Below are positions 55,112 through 64,000 of a stretch of DNA of 64,000 nt, in pieces. The position numbers and the translations under genes are program-made. Origin of the DNA: Aurantiacibacter zhengii. GTDB lineage: Bacteria > Pseudomonadota > Alphaproteobacteria > Sphingomonadales > Sphingomonadaceae. The DNA lies in NCBI RefSeq assembly GCF_003584125.1, contig NZ_QXFL01000001.1, positions 186,001 to 250,000 of the forward strand, read 5' to 3'. The notes below the pieces were generated by a model. It was not told where the DNA came from, did no database searches, and worked only from the letters and a program-made list of their open reading frames with translations. The first letter of the stretch is position 1; each line of letters starts with the position of its first letter.

Positions 55112-55672
55112 GTGGCCGAAAACACGTCAGAAAGCCTTGTTGCAGGGCATCTGGAGCGCATTGCCCGCCGTGATCTGTCGGTATTCCCGCAATTTTATGA
55201 AGCGACCTCCGGGAAACTTTACGCGATAATTCTTGGCATCGTGAAGAACCGCGAAGCTGCGGAAGACGTATTACAGGAACTCTACATCAAGGTTCTGAAC
55301 CGAGCGGAGGGTTTCGATCGTGAGCGCGGCAAGGCCATTCCCTGGCTGATGATGATGGCGCGCCACACCGCCATTGATCGGGTCCGGGCTCGCGGTCGGC
55401 GAGATAACCTTGATGGAGAGAAGTATCTTATCGCAATCGAGGAGGACGAAGATGACCTTCTGGACGACGCGGTGGCTACACAAGTAGAGGGCGAGCGCGC
55501 CATGGAGGAAGTAGGCCAGTACGACAGTGCCTGCACCCAATGCATCCGCGCTGCATTCTACGAAGGACTTACGTATTCGGAGATCGCCAAGCGGGAAAAT
55601 CTTCCCCTCGGCACGGTCAAGAGCCGGATCCGGCGCGGCATCCGGCATTTGAAGTCGAAGATGCAATCATGA
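55112..55672 (+). CDS. ECF RNA polymerase sigma factor
   Basis: 186 residues. Sigma region 2 at about 25-95 (FYEATSGKLYAIILGIVKNREAAEDVLQELYIKVL, PWLMMMARHTAIDRVRAR) and region 4 at about 130-182 (CIRAAFYEGLTYSEIAKRENLPLGTVKSRIRRGIRHL), without regions 1 and 3 as in all ECF sigmas. GTG 55112 has AGAGGG nine bases upstream; TTG 55103 is an alternative. The anti-sigma gene overlaps its end by four bases. It probably drives its own unit and the divergent DUF4331 genes. Confidence 0.92.
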   Translation: MAENTSESLVAGHLERIARRDLSVFPQFYEATSGKLYAIILGIVKNREAAEDVLQELYIKVLNRAEGFDRERGKAIPWLMMMARHTAIDRVRARGRRDNLDGEKYLIAIEEDEDDLLDDAVATQVEGERAMEEVGQYDSACTQCIRAAFYEGLTYSEIAKRENLPLGTVKSRIRRGIRHLKSKMQS

Positions 55673-56436
55673 GCAGCAACCCTCTCACGGAAGCGGAACG
55701 CAATCTGATTGCAGCCGAGTATGCCCTCGGTCTGCTTGAAGGGCCCGACCATGTCGCCGCAGAGCGGCTTTACATGATCGACCCCGCCTTCACGCGTGAA
55801 GTGGAGCGTTGGTTGTTTGAAAGCTCCGGCTGGACCGATGAAGATGCTACTGAGGGACCATCTCCAGAAGCCTACGAGCGCATTTCTCGCGGATTGGGAT
55901 TGCAGCGATCGGCAGCATTGGATGTATCGGCGAAGAGGGATCTTTCCCCGCCCGCTCCCGCGTCCCGCTTCTGGCAATACTCCGCGCTGGCGGCTTCCTT
56001 TGCTGCCATCGTATTCGCCGGTCTATGGCTGTTCGACCGGCCTTCCTCGCCCACCAACGCACCCGCAATCGCCGAAGCGCCCGTTCTACCCAATGAGCGA
56101 GATAGTCTCAGCATAGCTCAGATCAGTTCCGGCAATGCGACATCCCTGGTCTCTGCCCTTTACGACAACGACACCGGGACGCTCTATGTAAAGCTATCCG
56201 ATATCCCTGATCCCCAGCGCGTCCCCCAGCTCTGGTTGCTCGATTCGACGGGGAATCCGCGCTCACTTGGTTTTGCTACTCGCGGATCAAGCTCTGAGAT
56301 CGTCCTATCTGCCGAACAACGTCAGATCGCGATAGCAGGCGGCACCTTGGCGATCTCGCTAGAGCAGCCTGCGGCAGCGCCCCATGCGTTACCCAGTGAC
56401 GTTATTGGTGCGGCGCAATTGGCGCGCCTCGATTAG
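55669..56436 (+). CDS. Membrane anti-sigma factor (RskA-like)
   Basis: 255 residues: a cytoplasmic N-terminal zinc-free anti-sigma domain (about 1-75, LTEAERNLIAAEYALGLLEGPDHVAAERL), one membrane helix at about 102-122 (WQYSALAASFAAIVFAGLWLF), and a periplasmic anti-sigma-K C-terminal domain at about 145-255 (ALYDNDTGTLYVKLSDIPDP, LWLLDSTGNPRSLG). It holds the co-encoded ECF sigma inactive until an envelope signal. ATG 55669 overlaps the sigma stop (ATGA). Confidence 0.9.
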   Translation: MSSNPLTEAERNLIAAEYALGLLEGPDHVAAERLYMIDPAFTREVERWLFESSGWTDEDATEGPSPEAYERISRGLGLQRSAALDVSAKRDLSPPAPASRFWQYSALAASFAAIVFAGLWLFDRPSSPTNAPAIAEAPVLPNERDSLSIAQISSGNATSLVSALYDNDTGTLYVKLSDIPDPQRVPQLWLLDSTGNPRSLGFATRGSSSEIVLSAEQRQIAIAGGTLAISLEQPAAAPHALPSDVIGAAQLARLD

Positions 56437-56524
56437 CGGCGTCAGCCCTACTCGTGTCGGGATGATCCCCGCGTAGGCCAATTCCCGGGTCGAAGCGTTG
56501 GCCAAAGCTGCTAGAACTCTTCGC

Positions 56525-57496
56525 ATGAAACCTTGGCTTTACTCCGTCCTCGGGCTTGTCTCGCTGGCCCTGCCCGCCACTCTTCGCGCACAGACTTCCG
56601 AAGAGCTGACCGCGCAGGACCTGCGGCTTGCGGCCATTTCCGATGCCATGCTTGAGGCCAATGCGCCCCTGTGCCGCGACACCATGCCGGTGACGGGAAT
56701 GATCCTCCACAGCGCGGACCAGTATGGCGCGGAAGCGCAGTCTCTGTTCGAGAGCGGTCCTCTCGCGATATCTGCGGTGGTTCCCGGGTCTCCCGCCGCG
56801 CGAGCAGGCCTAGTCGGTGGCGAGGTCATTACCGTCATCAATGAAACACCGGTCGATGCGCTCGTTCCAGAGGGGGACAATCACCTGCGCGAGACGGCTT
56901 TCTTCGTGCTTGCAGAGCAGCCTGCGGGCGAACCGATTGCGCTTCAGATTGCGCGCGCAGGACAGTCGCAGACGGTCTCATTCAGCGCACCGCGCGGATG
57001 TCGCTCGCTCGTCGAGATTAGGGTCGCGGATGGTCCGGACGCGCAATCGAACGGGCGTATCATTCAGTTGCAGTATGATTTCGCCGCCAGCCTCAGCGAT
57101 CAGCAAATAGCCGTCGCGCTGGCCCATGAGCTTGCCCACTCGGTATTGGAGCACCGTCGCCGCAAGGAGGCCGAGGGAATCGATAACGGCAGTATCATGC
57201 GCCATGTTGGCCGGAACCAGCAGGTCAATCGCAAGGCCGAAGTGGAAGCGGACAGGCTTTCGGTCCATCTGATGGCCAATGCCGGTTTCGATCCCGCGAT
57301 AATCGCACAGTTCTGGCGTTCGCCGGAAGGCATCAGGGCTGGCGGAGGCTCGATGCCGAGCTGGGTCTATCCCTCGCAAAGCGCGCGGGCCGATATCGTT
57401 TCGCGCGAAATCGCGATGTATCTGCCTCGGCGCCAGGGACCCACGTGGCCCGGACACCTGATCGAGCAGCGCGACCGACCACTGTCGGGGGACTAG
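56525..57496 (+). CDS. Periplasmic M48-like protease with PDZ domain
   Basis: 323 residues: signal peptide (1-22), PDZ domain at about 70-155 (AISAVVPGSPAARAGLVGGEVITVINETPVDAL), then the zinc-protease motif ALAHELAHSVLEH near residue 200, with the third ligand in EVEADRLSVHLMANAG, typical of M48 peptidases. It may handle damaged envelope proteins. ATG 56525 restores the signal peptide. It stands after the ECF/anti-sigma pair in the same direction and may belong to the same stress response. Confidence 0.87.
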   Translation: MKPWLYSVLGLVSLALPATLRAQTSEELTAQDLRLAAISDAMLEANAPLCRDTMPVTGMILHSADQYGAEAQSLFESGPLAISAVVPGSPAARAGLVGGEVITVINETPVDALVPEGDNHLRETAFFVLAEQPAGEPIALQIARAGQSQTVSFSAPRGCRSLVEIRVADGPDAQSNGRIIQLQYDFAASLSDQQIAVALAHELAHSVLEHRRRKEAEGIDNGSIMRHVGRNQQVNRKAEVEADRLSVHLMANAGFDPAIIAQFWRSPEGIRAGGGSMPSWVYPSQSARADIVSREIAMYLPRRQGPTWPGHLIEQRDRPLSGD

Positions 57497-58014
57497 TCGC
57501 CCTGCCCCGATCGAGAAGGCGCTTCGCTGATATCGATGTAATTACGGTCGAAATAGGTCAGCGGGGTTGCATCGTTCCGATGCTTTGCAGCTAAAAGCTC
57601 CCCGATGAAAACTGTGTGTGTCCCAAACAGGTGGCGATGCACGGTCCGGCACACCAGGCTCGACTGCGCGGTGCTGAGGACAGGAACGCCATTGTCATCG
57701 ACCCAGTCACCGACTGCGAACCGATCGACATGGGGCAGCATGAAATGTTCTGCGACGTCGCGATTGCCCAGACCCAGCACGTTCACGCAAAATCGCTCGG
57801 CACGTTCAAGCGGGTCGTGCAAGGAGGCGGAGCGGTTGACGCAAACCAGCAAGGATGGCGGTTCGAAACTCAGCGAGCTTACCGCTGTCGCGAGAATTCC
57901 GTAACGATTTGAATTATCCAGCGTTGTGACTGCATAAACCGTGGCGGCCACGTGGCGCATGGAATTGCGAAAGGCGTCGACCAGTTCGGCGTGGGTCTGT
58001 CCTACATCGCTCAT
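57493..58014 (-). CDS. Flavin reductase domain protein
   Basis: 173-residue FMN-binding split-barrel of the HpaC/flavin reductase family: MRHVAATVYAVTT, GILATAVSSLSFEPPSLLVCVNRSAS, ERFCVNVLG and FIGELLAAKHRNDATPLTYFDRNY. It supplies reduced flavin to a partner monooxygenase or acts as a general NAD(P)H:flavin reductase; no monooxygenase is near. It is divergent from the riboflavin genes, which suggests flavin-linked control. Stops overlap with the M48 gene. Confidence 0.9.
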   Translation of the reverse strand: MSDVGQTHAELVDAFRNSMRHVAATVYAVTTLDNSNRYGILATAVSSLSFEPPSLLVCVNRSASLHDPLERAERFCVNVLGLGNRDVAEHFMLPHVDRFAVGDWVDDNGVPVLSTAQSSLVCRTVHRHLFGTHTVFIGELLAAKHRNDATPLTYFDRNYIDISEAPSRSGQGD

Positions 58015-58044
58015 GGTCGCTCTTTGCGGATTAGCGTGTCGCAG

Positions 58045-58099
58045 CGCAAGTCATTCATGAATGTGATGCACAAGACTTGCGATCACATTGCAGTGTGAT
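58045..58099. promoter_or_regulatory. Structured divergent control region of ribBX, with 16-bp palindrome
   Basis: TCACATTGCAGTGTGA (58083-58098; 18 bp with flanking A/T) lies 12 bases before the ribBX ATG. Just upstream, CGCAAGT (58045-58051) pairs with ACTTGCG (58075-58081) around a perfect CATTCATGAATG palindrome (58052-58063). No FMN riboswitch core is seen. A 15/16 match to the first palindrome lies at 60918-60933. Confidence 0.55.
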
Positions 58100-58110
58100 A
58101 GAGGCCCGGA

Positions 58111-59406
58111 ATGAGCGACATTATTATTGCCCGAGTCCGCGAGATCATTGCGGGCGGAAAAATGACCCGCGCCGGGCTCGCCCGCGCCGCCGGTCTGCAT
58201 GCCAACACCCTGCGCGATTGCAACGAGGATGGGTGGAACCCGACCTCCGATACGCTGAACAAGCTCGATCGCTTCCTGACCGAGAACGATGACTCGCCCG
58301 TCTTGGTCGGCATCGAGGAGATCATCGAGGAAGCGCGCAACGGACGCATGTACATTCTGGTGGATGACGAGGACCGCGAGAACGAGGGCGACCTTATCAT
58401 TCCGGCGCAAATGGCCACGCCCGACGCGGTGAACTTCATGGCGACCTATGGCCGGGGCCTGATCTGCCTCGCCATGACGCGCCAGCGGGTCGATGCGCTG
58501 GGCCTTGAATTGATGAGCCGCAAGAATCGCACGCGGCACGAGACCGCCTTCACCGTTTCCATCGAGGCACGTGAGGGTGTGACCACCGGCATCAGCGCGG
58601 GCGACCGGGCGCGCACCGTTTCCGTCGCCATCGACGCGAGCAAGAGCGCCGATGACATCGTCACCCCCGGCCACGTGTTTCCGCTTGTCGCCCGCGAAGG
58701 CGGAGTGCTGGTCCGCGCCGGCCATACGGAGGCTGCAGTCGACATTTCACGCCTTGCCGGACTCAACCCCAGCGGCGTGATTTGCGAAATCATGAATGAC
58801 GACGGTTCGATGGCTCGGCTGGAAGACCTGGTCGGCTTCGCCCGGAAACATGGCCTGAAGATCGGCACCATCCGCGACCTGATCGCCTATCGCCGCCAGA
58901 ACGACCATCTCGTGGAGAAGCGCGCGGAAGAGCGTTTCACCAGCGAATGGGGTGGCGACTGGCGCGCCATCAGCTTCTACAACAAGGCGACACAGGGGGA
59001 GACCCTGACCCTGGTGAAAGGGCATATCGACAGCGAGAAGCCTACGCTCGTGAGGATGCACGCACTATCCATTTTTGACGACGTTTTTGCCAACAAGTCT
59101 GAACGCCGCGACCTGCTGGAAGGGGCGATGCGGCTGATCGCGGATGAAGGGTCGGGCGTGGTGGTCCTTATCAATCGTCCGGTTACCGATTATGCCACGC
59201 GCGCTGTCCACAGGCTCTCTGCCAAGGCGGAACCTTATGTGGCAGAAGAACAGCGCGACTACGGCGTGGGCGCGCAGATCCTGACCGAGCTTGGCGTGCG
59301 CGACATGATCCTGCTCACCAACACCAGTCACTCGCTTGTCGGGCTGGACGGCTATGGCCTCTCCATCGTAGGCGAGCGCCCGATTACCCTTGAGGAGACC
59401 GCCTGA
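58111..59406 (+). CDS. ribB: HTH-fused 3,4-dihydroxy-2-butanone-4-phosphate synthase with degenerate GTP cyclohydrolase II (RibBX type)
   Basis: 431 residues in three parts. Residues 1-58 form a small helix-turn-helix ([29 protein letters not shown]). Residues about 66-270 are Rib[41 protein letters not shown] and [13 protein letters not shown] carry the catalytic acid and His residues, making the four-carbon precursor of riboflavin. Residues about 275-431 resemble GTP cyclohydrolase II, but the zinc cysteines of the HSxCxTGD / RCDCG motif are gone ([25 protein letters not shown]), so this part should not work as RibA. Overlaps ribH at TGATG. Confidence 0.93.
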   Translation: MSDIIIARVREIIAGGKMTRAGLARAAGLHANTLRDCNEDGWNPTSDTLNKLDRFLTENDDSPVLVGIEEIIEEARNGRMYILVDDEDRENEGDLIIPAQMATPDAVNFMATYGRGLICLAMTRQRVDALGLELMSRKNRTRHETAFTVSIEAREGVTTGISAGDRARTVSVAIDASKSADDIVTPGHVFPLVAREGGVLVRAGHTEAAVDISRLAGLNPSGVICEIMNDDGSMARLEDLVGFARKHGLKIGTIRDLIAYRRQNDHLVEKRAEERFTSEWGGDWRAISFYNKATQGETLTLVKGHIDSEKPTLVRMHALSIFDDVFANKSERRDLLEGAMRLIADEGSGVVVLINRPVTDYATRAVHRLSAKAEPYVAEEQRDYGVGAQILTELGVRDMILLTNTSHSLVGLDGYGLSIVGERPITLEETA

Positions 59407-59825
59407 TGGCCCGCTTTTTGATCGTCGAAGCTCGGTTTTACGAGCATCTCAATGACATGCTTATCGAAGGTGCAAAGGGCGCGCTGAAGGATGCCGGTCA
59501 CGAGGTGGACGTGATTACCGTGCCCGGCGCCCTCGAACTGCCCGGAGCGATCGCCATGGCAGCCGAGAGCGGCCAGTACGACGGCTTCGTCGCCATAGGC
59601 GTGGTGATCCGGGGCGAGACCTACCATTTCGAGATCGTCGCCGGGGAAAGCGCCCGCGCAATCATGGCGCTTACGATGGACGGCATTGCCATCGGGAACG
59701 GCATCCTAACTACCGAGAACGAACAGCAGGCGCTGGTGCGGGCCGATCCTGCGCAGAAGAACAAGGGCGGCGAAGCGGCGCAGGCTGCCATCCGTCTGCT
59801 TGAGCTGCGCGAGAAGTTCGCATGA
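59406..59825 (+). CDS. ribH: 6,7-dimethyl-8-ribityllumazine synthase
   Basis: 139-residue enzyme joining the RibB product with the ribityl-pyrimidine to make the lumazine precursor of riboflavin. Marks: [43 protein letters not shown] and [12 protein letters not shown]. The catalytic His is in ETYHFE. Starts in the ribBX stop codon. Confidence 0.96.
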   Translation: MARFLIVEARFYEHLNDMLIEGAKGALKDAGHEVDVITVPGALELPGAIAMAAESGQYDGFVAIGVVIRGETYHFEIVAGESARAIMALTMDGIAIGNGILTTENEQQALVRADPAQKNKGGEAAQAAIRLLELREKFA

Positions 59826-60796
59826 GTGCGCACGGCTTCCTCGCCGGGCTGCCCCTCGTGCTTGGCGGAAATGTCTTCGGCTGGACGGCGAAGGGAGACC
59901 AGGGCCTTGCCGTGCTCGACGCGTTCTACGAAGCCGGGGGCCGCATGATCGATACTGCCGATGTCTATTCGGCCTGGATCGACGGGCACGAAGGCGGCGA
60001 GTCCGAGAAGTTCCTGGGCCAATGGCTGTCCTCGCGCGGGGTTCGCAAGGACATGCGCATCCACACCAAGACAGGCATGCTGAGCAGCAAGCCGCCGTCC
60101 GATCCCGGGTCGATGGGCGATCCCGATCTCTACCGGCCGGAAGAAGTCCTCGCTCACCTCGATGCATCGCTCGAGCGGCTGCAAACCGATTACGTGGACC
60201 TTTATTACGCCCACCGCGATTTCGAGGAGATGGAAGTCGGCCAGATCGTCGACGCTTTCGAGGGCGCGGTGGCTACGGGTAAGGTCCGCGCACTGGGCGC
60301 TTCCAATTTCGATGCAGAGCGCCTCGGCGCCGCCCTCGCCTACGCAGAAACGAACGGAAAGACGCCGTTTACCGCCTTGCAAAACCAGTACAATCTTGTT
60401 TCGCGCGGTTCCTATGGCGATGACCTGCAAGAACTCTGCACGTCGCGCGGGATCGCCATGCTGCCGTTCTACGGCCTGGCCGCGGGCTACCTGACCGGCA
60501 AGTATCGCAAGCCGGAGGATTTCGAAGACGGCGCGCGTGTCTACCGGACGAAGGACTATGCCGAAAGCGGGCCGCCGGTGCTTTCCGTCATGGATGCCAT
60601 TTCCGCCGAGACCGGCGCGAGCCTTGCCGCCATCGCGCTGGCCTGGCTGGTACGCCAGCCCGGCATTCCCGCCCCGATCGCCAGCGCCCGCAACGCGGAA
60701 CAGCTGGATCAGCTGCTTGAATTCACCAGTCTTGAGCTGTCTGACGAACAGGTTTCGCGGCTTACACAGTCGCTGGACGATACGAGCGGCAAGTGA
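59822..60796 (+). CDS. Aldo/keto reductase
   Basis: 324-residue NADPH-dependent (alpha/beta)8 reductase. Catalytic tetrad: Asp and Tyr in [10 protein letters not shown], Lys in IHTKTGML, His in [10 protein letters not shown]. Cofactor region: [20 protein letters not shown] and [15 protein letters not shown], like the YajO/AKR11-12 groups. Overlaps ribH by four bases, so it is made with the riboflavin enzymes; its substrate is unknown. Confidence 0.92.
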   Translation: MSAHGFLAGLPLVLGGNVFGWTAKGDQGLAVLDAFYEAGGRMIDTADVYSAWIDGHEGGESEKFLGQWLSSRGVRKDMRIHTKTGMLSSKPPSDPGSMGDPDLYRPEEVLAHLDASLERLQTDYVDLYYAHRDFEEMEVGQIVDAFEGAVATGKVRALGASNFDAERLGAALAYAETNGKTPFTALQNQYNLVSRGSYGDDLQELCTSRGIAMLPFYGLAAGYLTGKYRKPEDFEDGARVYRTKDYAESGPPVLSVMDAISAETGASLAAIALAWLVRQPGIPAPIASARNAEQLDQLLEFTSLELSDEQVSRLTQSLDDTSGK

Positions 60797-60905
60797 ACCC
60801 ATGCGCGCTGCGGGTGAACCGGCGGCGCACCCTTCATGGCATGAGGCTAACAGCCTGCACCGCTAATGCGGCTGGTCGCTGCATACACTTGGCGCGATGC
60901 CGATG

Positions 60906-60933
60906 GATCACATTCGATCACACCGCAATGTGA
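60906..60933. promoter_or_regulatory. Second copy of the ribBX-type palindrome with extra half-site
   Basis: TCACACCGCAATGTGA (60918-60933) is the reverse complement of the 58083-58098 palindrome with one base changed. A GATCACA direct repeat (60906-60912 and 60916-60922) precedes it by one helical turn. It lies about 100 bases before a small membrane-protein gene. Confidence 0.55.
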
Positions 60934-61031
60934 CCATGTTGGATTTGCAGCGGTCTTTTCATCGTCACGATATGTAGGAAAATCAGCGGCATGCGGAACC
61001 CACCAGAGTTCTGGCGATTGTGCATGCTGAT

Positions 61032-61280
61032 ATGAACGGACCACTCGAATGGATTGCCGCAATCGGCACGATGCTGGCGGCGTCCCTGATCGCTTTCGAT
61101 CTGGGCCGCCGCGCTACCGCATGGGGCTTCGTCCTGTTTTGCCTCGTTTCGGTAACGTGGATCGTTTCCGGGCTGACCGGCGGATCGATGCCGATTGCTG
61201 CGATGAATTTCGTGCTGCTGCTGATCAATGCCTGGGGCGTCTGGCAATACTGGCTCCACCCGAAGAACAGCGACAGCTAG
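61032..61280 (+). CDS. Small three-helix membrane protein
   Basis: 82 residues, mostly hydrophobic: helices at about 5-24, 28-47 and 53-75, ending in a polar tail (YWLHPKNSDS). ATG 61032 (MNGPLEWIAAIGTML) is used; GTG 61020 is possible. No family is named. The palindrome shared with ribBX lies upstream, so it may be co-regulated with the flavin genes. Confidence 0.68.
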   Translation: MNGPLEWIAAIGTMLAASLIAFDLGRRATAWGFVLFCLVSVTWIVSGLTGGSMPIAAMNFVLLLINAWGVWQYWLHPKNSDS

Positions 61281-61289
61281 GGACGCGGC

Positions 61290-63006
<1,717 letters not shown>

Positions 63007-63086
63007 AATGCCTTGAACCGGGGTGTCTTAGCCCCATAACACGATACAGGGCCACAAACCCCGAGATCTCAGGAAGGGAACAGACA

Positions 63087-63638
63087 ATGGCTGCCAAGAA
63101 ACCCGCCACCGCCACGACGACGCCCGTCGTAGAAACCACCACGACCGATACAGTGGGTACAACCACCGCGGATACCACCAAGACAGCTTCGCCGCACACC
63201 ACCGAAGCCAAGTCGCGCTTCAACGCTGCGCTTGACGAAGCGAAGGCCGGTGCCGCCGCTCTTGGCGACGAAGCCAAGCTGCGCGCGAGCGAGTATCGCA
63301 ACAAGGCCAAGACCAGCGGTGACAACTGGTCGTCCGACGCGAAGGTGAAGTCGCGCGATCTTGCCAACGACGGCAAGCGTAAGGCCAGCGAAGCGCTGAC
63401 CGGCCTGTCCCGCGTGATCGACGAAAACGCCGCCACGCTGGATGAAAAGGTTGGCCCGAAATATGGCGACTATGCGCGCTCGGCATCGAAGTCGCTGCAG
63501 GACAACGCCCGCAAGCTGGACGAGAAGAGCCTGGACGAACTGGCGGACGAATCGCGTGAAGCGATCCGCCGCAGCCCGGCGACCGCCGTGGGCCTTGCCG
63601 CCCTCGTCGGCTTCTTCTTTGCCCGCCTGTTCCGCTAA
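63087..63638 (+). CDS. YqjD/ElaB-like (DUF883-type) membrane-anchored protein
   Basis: 183 residues: a Thr/Ala-rich low-complexity N-terminus (about 1-40), a long amphipathic, charged helical region (about 42-150, KSRFNAALDEAKAGAAALGDEAKL...), and a C-terminal membrane helix with the family ending RRSPATAVGLAALVGFFFARLFR. Proteins like this dimerise on the inner membrane and can bind ribosomes in stationary phase. It has an EcfG-type promoter candidate and is followed six bases later by a holin-like gene, the usual yqjD-yqjE pairing. Confidence 0.83.
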   Translation: MAAKKPATATTTPVVETTTTDTVGTTTADTTKTASPHTTEAKSRFNAALDEAKAGAAALGDEAKLRASEYRNKAKTSGDNWSSDAKVKSRDLANDGKRKASEALTGLSRVIDENAATLDEKVGPKYGDYARSASKSLQDNARKLDEKSLDELADESREAIRRSPATAVGLAALVGFFFARLFR

Positions 63639-63644
63639 GTCGCG

Positions 63645-64000
63645 GTGCAAGCCAGGGACGAAAACATCGGCGCTGAGCCGCTGCATGCCAGTGGCGAACC
63701 GCTGAGCCACGAATACCCGCAGGATGACCCGGCGCCAGGCGCAGGGCAGACTGCGGGTACACGCTCACTTGCAGACGATCTGGAAGCGCTCGTCGAAGAT
63801 GCGCGCATCTATGTCGATGCGGAGCTGTCCTACCAGAAGACCCGCGCCGGTTTCGTAGCCGACAGGCTGAAAAAGACCGTCGCGTTCGGCGCGGTTGCGG
63901 CTTTCCTCGCCGTGCTGGCGCTGATCGGCCTCACAGTGGGCCTCATCATTGCCCTCACCCCGCTGATAACCGCATGGGGCGCTACAGCCGTAGTGGTCCT
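63645..64000 (+). CDS. Phage-holin-family (YqjE-like) membrane protein, 3' end outside window
   Basis: The frame opens at GTG 63645 (MQARDENIGAEPLHASGEPL), six bases after the YqjD-like stop, and is still open at base 64000. An acidic N-terminus is followed by ARIYVDAELSYQKTRAGFVADRLKKTV and a first membrane helix (FGAVAAFLAVLALIGLTVGLIIAL). This is the layout of Actinobacterial-holin-X/YqjE proteins that accompany YqjD. The distal part is not visible. Confidence 0.75.
   Translation, partial: MQARDENIGAEPLHASGEPLSHEYPQDDPAPGAGQTAGTRSLADDLEALVEDARIYVDAELSYQKTRAGFVADRLKKTVAFGAVAAFLAVLALIGLTVGLIIALTPLITAWGATAVVV

Noticed and set aside
58015-58110. Possible FMN riboswitch ahead of ribBX
   Set aside because: The region is under 100 bases and lacks the conserved RFN elements; the structure present is short palindromes.

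Overview
This 64 kb window is GC-rich, almost wholly coding chromosomal DNA. Gene order and protein types point to an alphaproteobacterium of the order Sphingomonadales, most likely Erythrobacteraceae: a dusB-ntrB-ntrC-ntrY-ntrX-hfq-hflX block, an Hfq made of two fused Sm domains, a fused ispDF gene, an HTH-RibB protein with a decayed GTP cyclohydrolase II domain, and GGAAC-N16/17-GTT promoter candidates of the EcfG (general stress) type. The assignment rests on recognition only; no database search was run.

Layout. 1-9100: the end of RNase R, a peroxiredoxin-like protein, UspA, pyruvate dehydrogenase E2 (pdhC) and E3 (lpdA) with three small genes between them, tRNA-Ser(UGA), a lytic transglycosylase and an RlpA/SPOR lipoprotein. 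9110-15132: a tightly overlapping forward operon (D-Ala-D-Ala carboxypeptidase, tmk, holB, metG, tatD, an MBL-fold hydrolase, a small membrane protein). 15226-25238: mazG, then on the minus strand the nitrogen two-component block with tandem hfq and hflX. 25320-33488: ispDF, pncC/cinA, ratA, lipA, carbonic anhydrase, an OmpA-like protein, a NYN-domain protein, a DUF1206 protein, a glutaredoxin-MauE fusion and a lipoprotein. 33488-41359: mutL, the complete elongasome operon mreB-mreC-mreD-mrdA-rodA, and tRNA-Lys(CUU).

41388-51180 is the clearest accessory region. It is a minus-strand uptake and catabolism cluster with a type-B carboxylesterase, a polyol-type SDR, a TonB-dependent receptor, an FAD-linked hydroxyacid oxidase, an MFS carrier, AraC and FadR/GntR regulators and a ROK sugar kinase. 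Near-identical 13-bp quasi-palindromes lie in pairs in front of the receptor gene and of the regulator genes, and look like the operator of a substrate-specific regulon. I cannot name the substrate; an esterified sugar, polyol or hydroxyacid fits the enzymes.

51181-52154 is gene-poor. 52155-56436 is a divergent stress module: a TPR protein and two related secreted proteins (DUF4331 type) on the minus strand, facing an ECF sigma factor and its membrane anti-sigma factor. 56525-61280 holds an M48/PDZ protease, a flavin reductase, ribBX-ribH, an aldo/keto reductase and a small membrane protein; two almost identical 16-bp palindromes bracket the riboflavin genes. 61290-64000 has a hypothetical gene, enolase, and a YqjD/holin-like membrane protein pair behind a strong EcfG-type promoter candidate; the last gene runs off the window.
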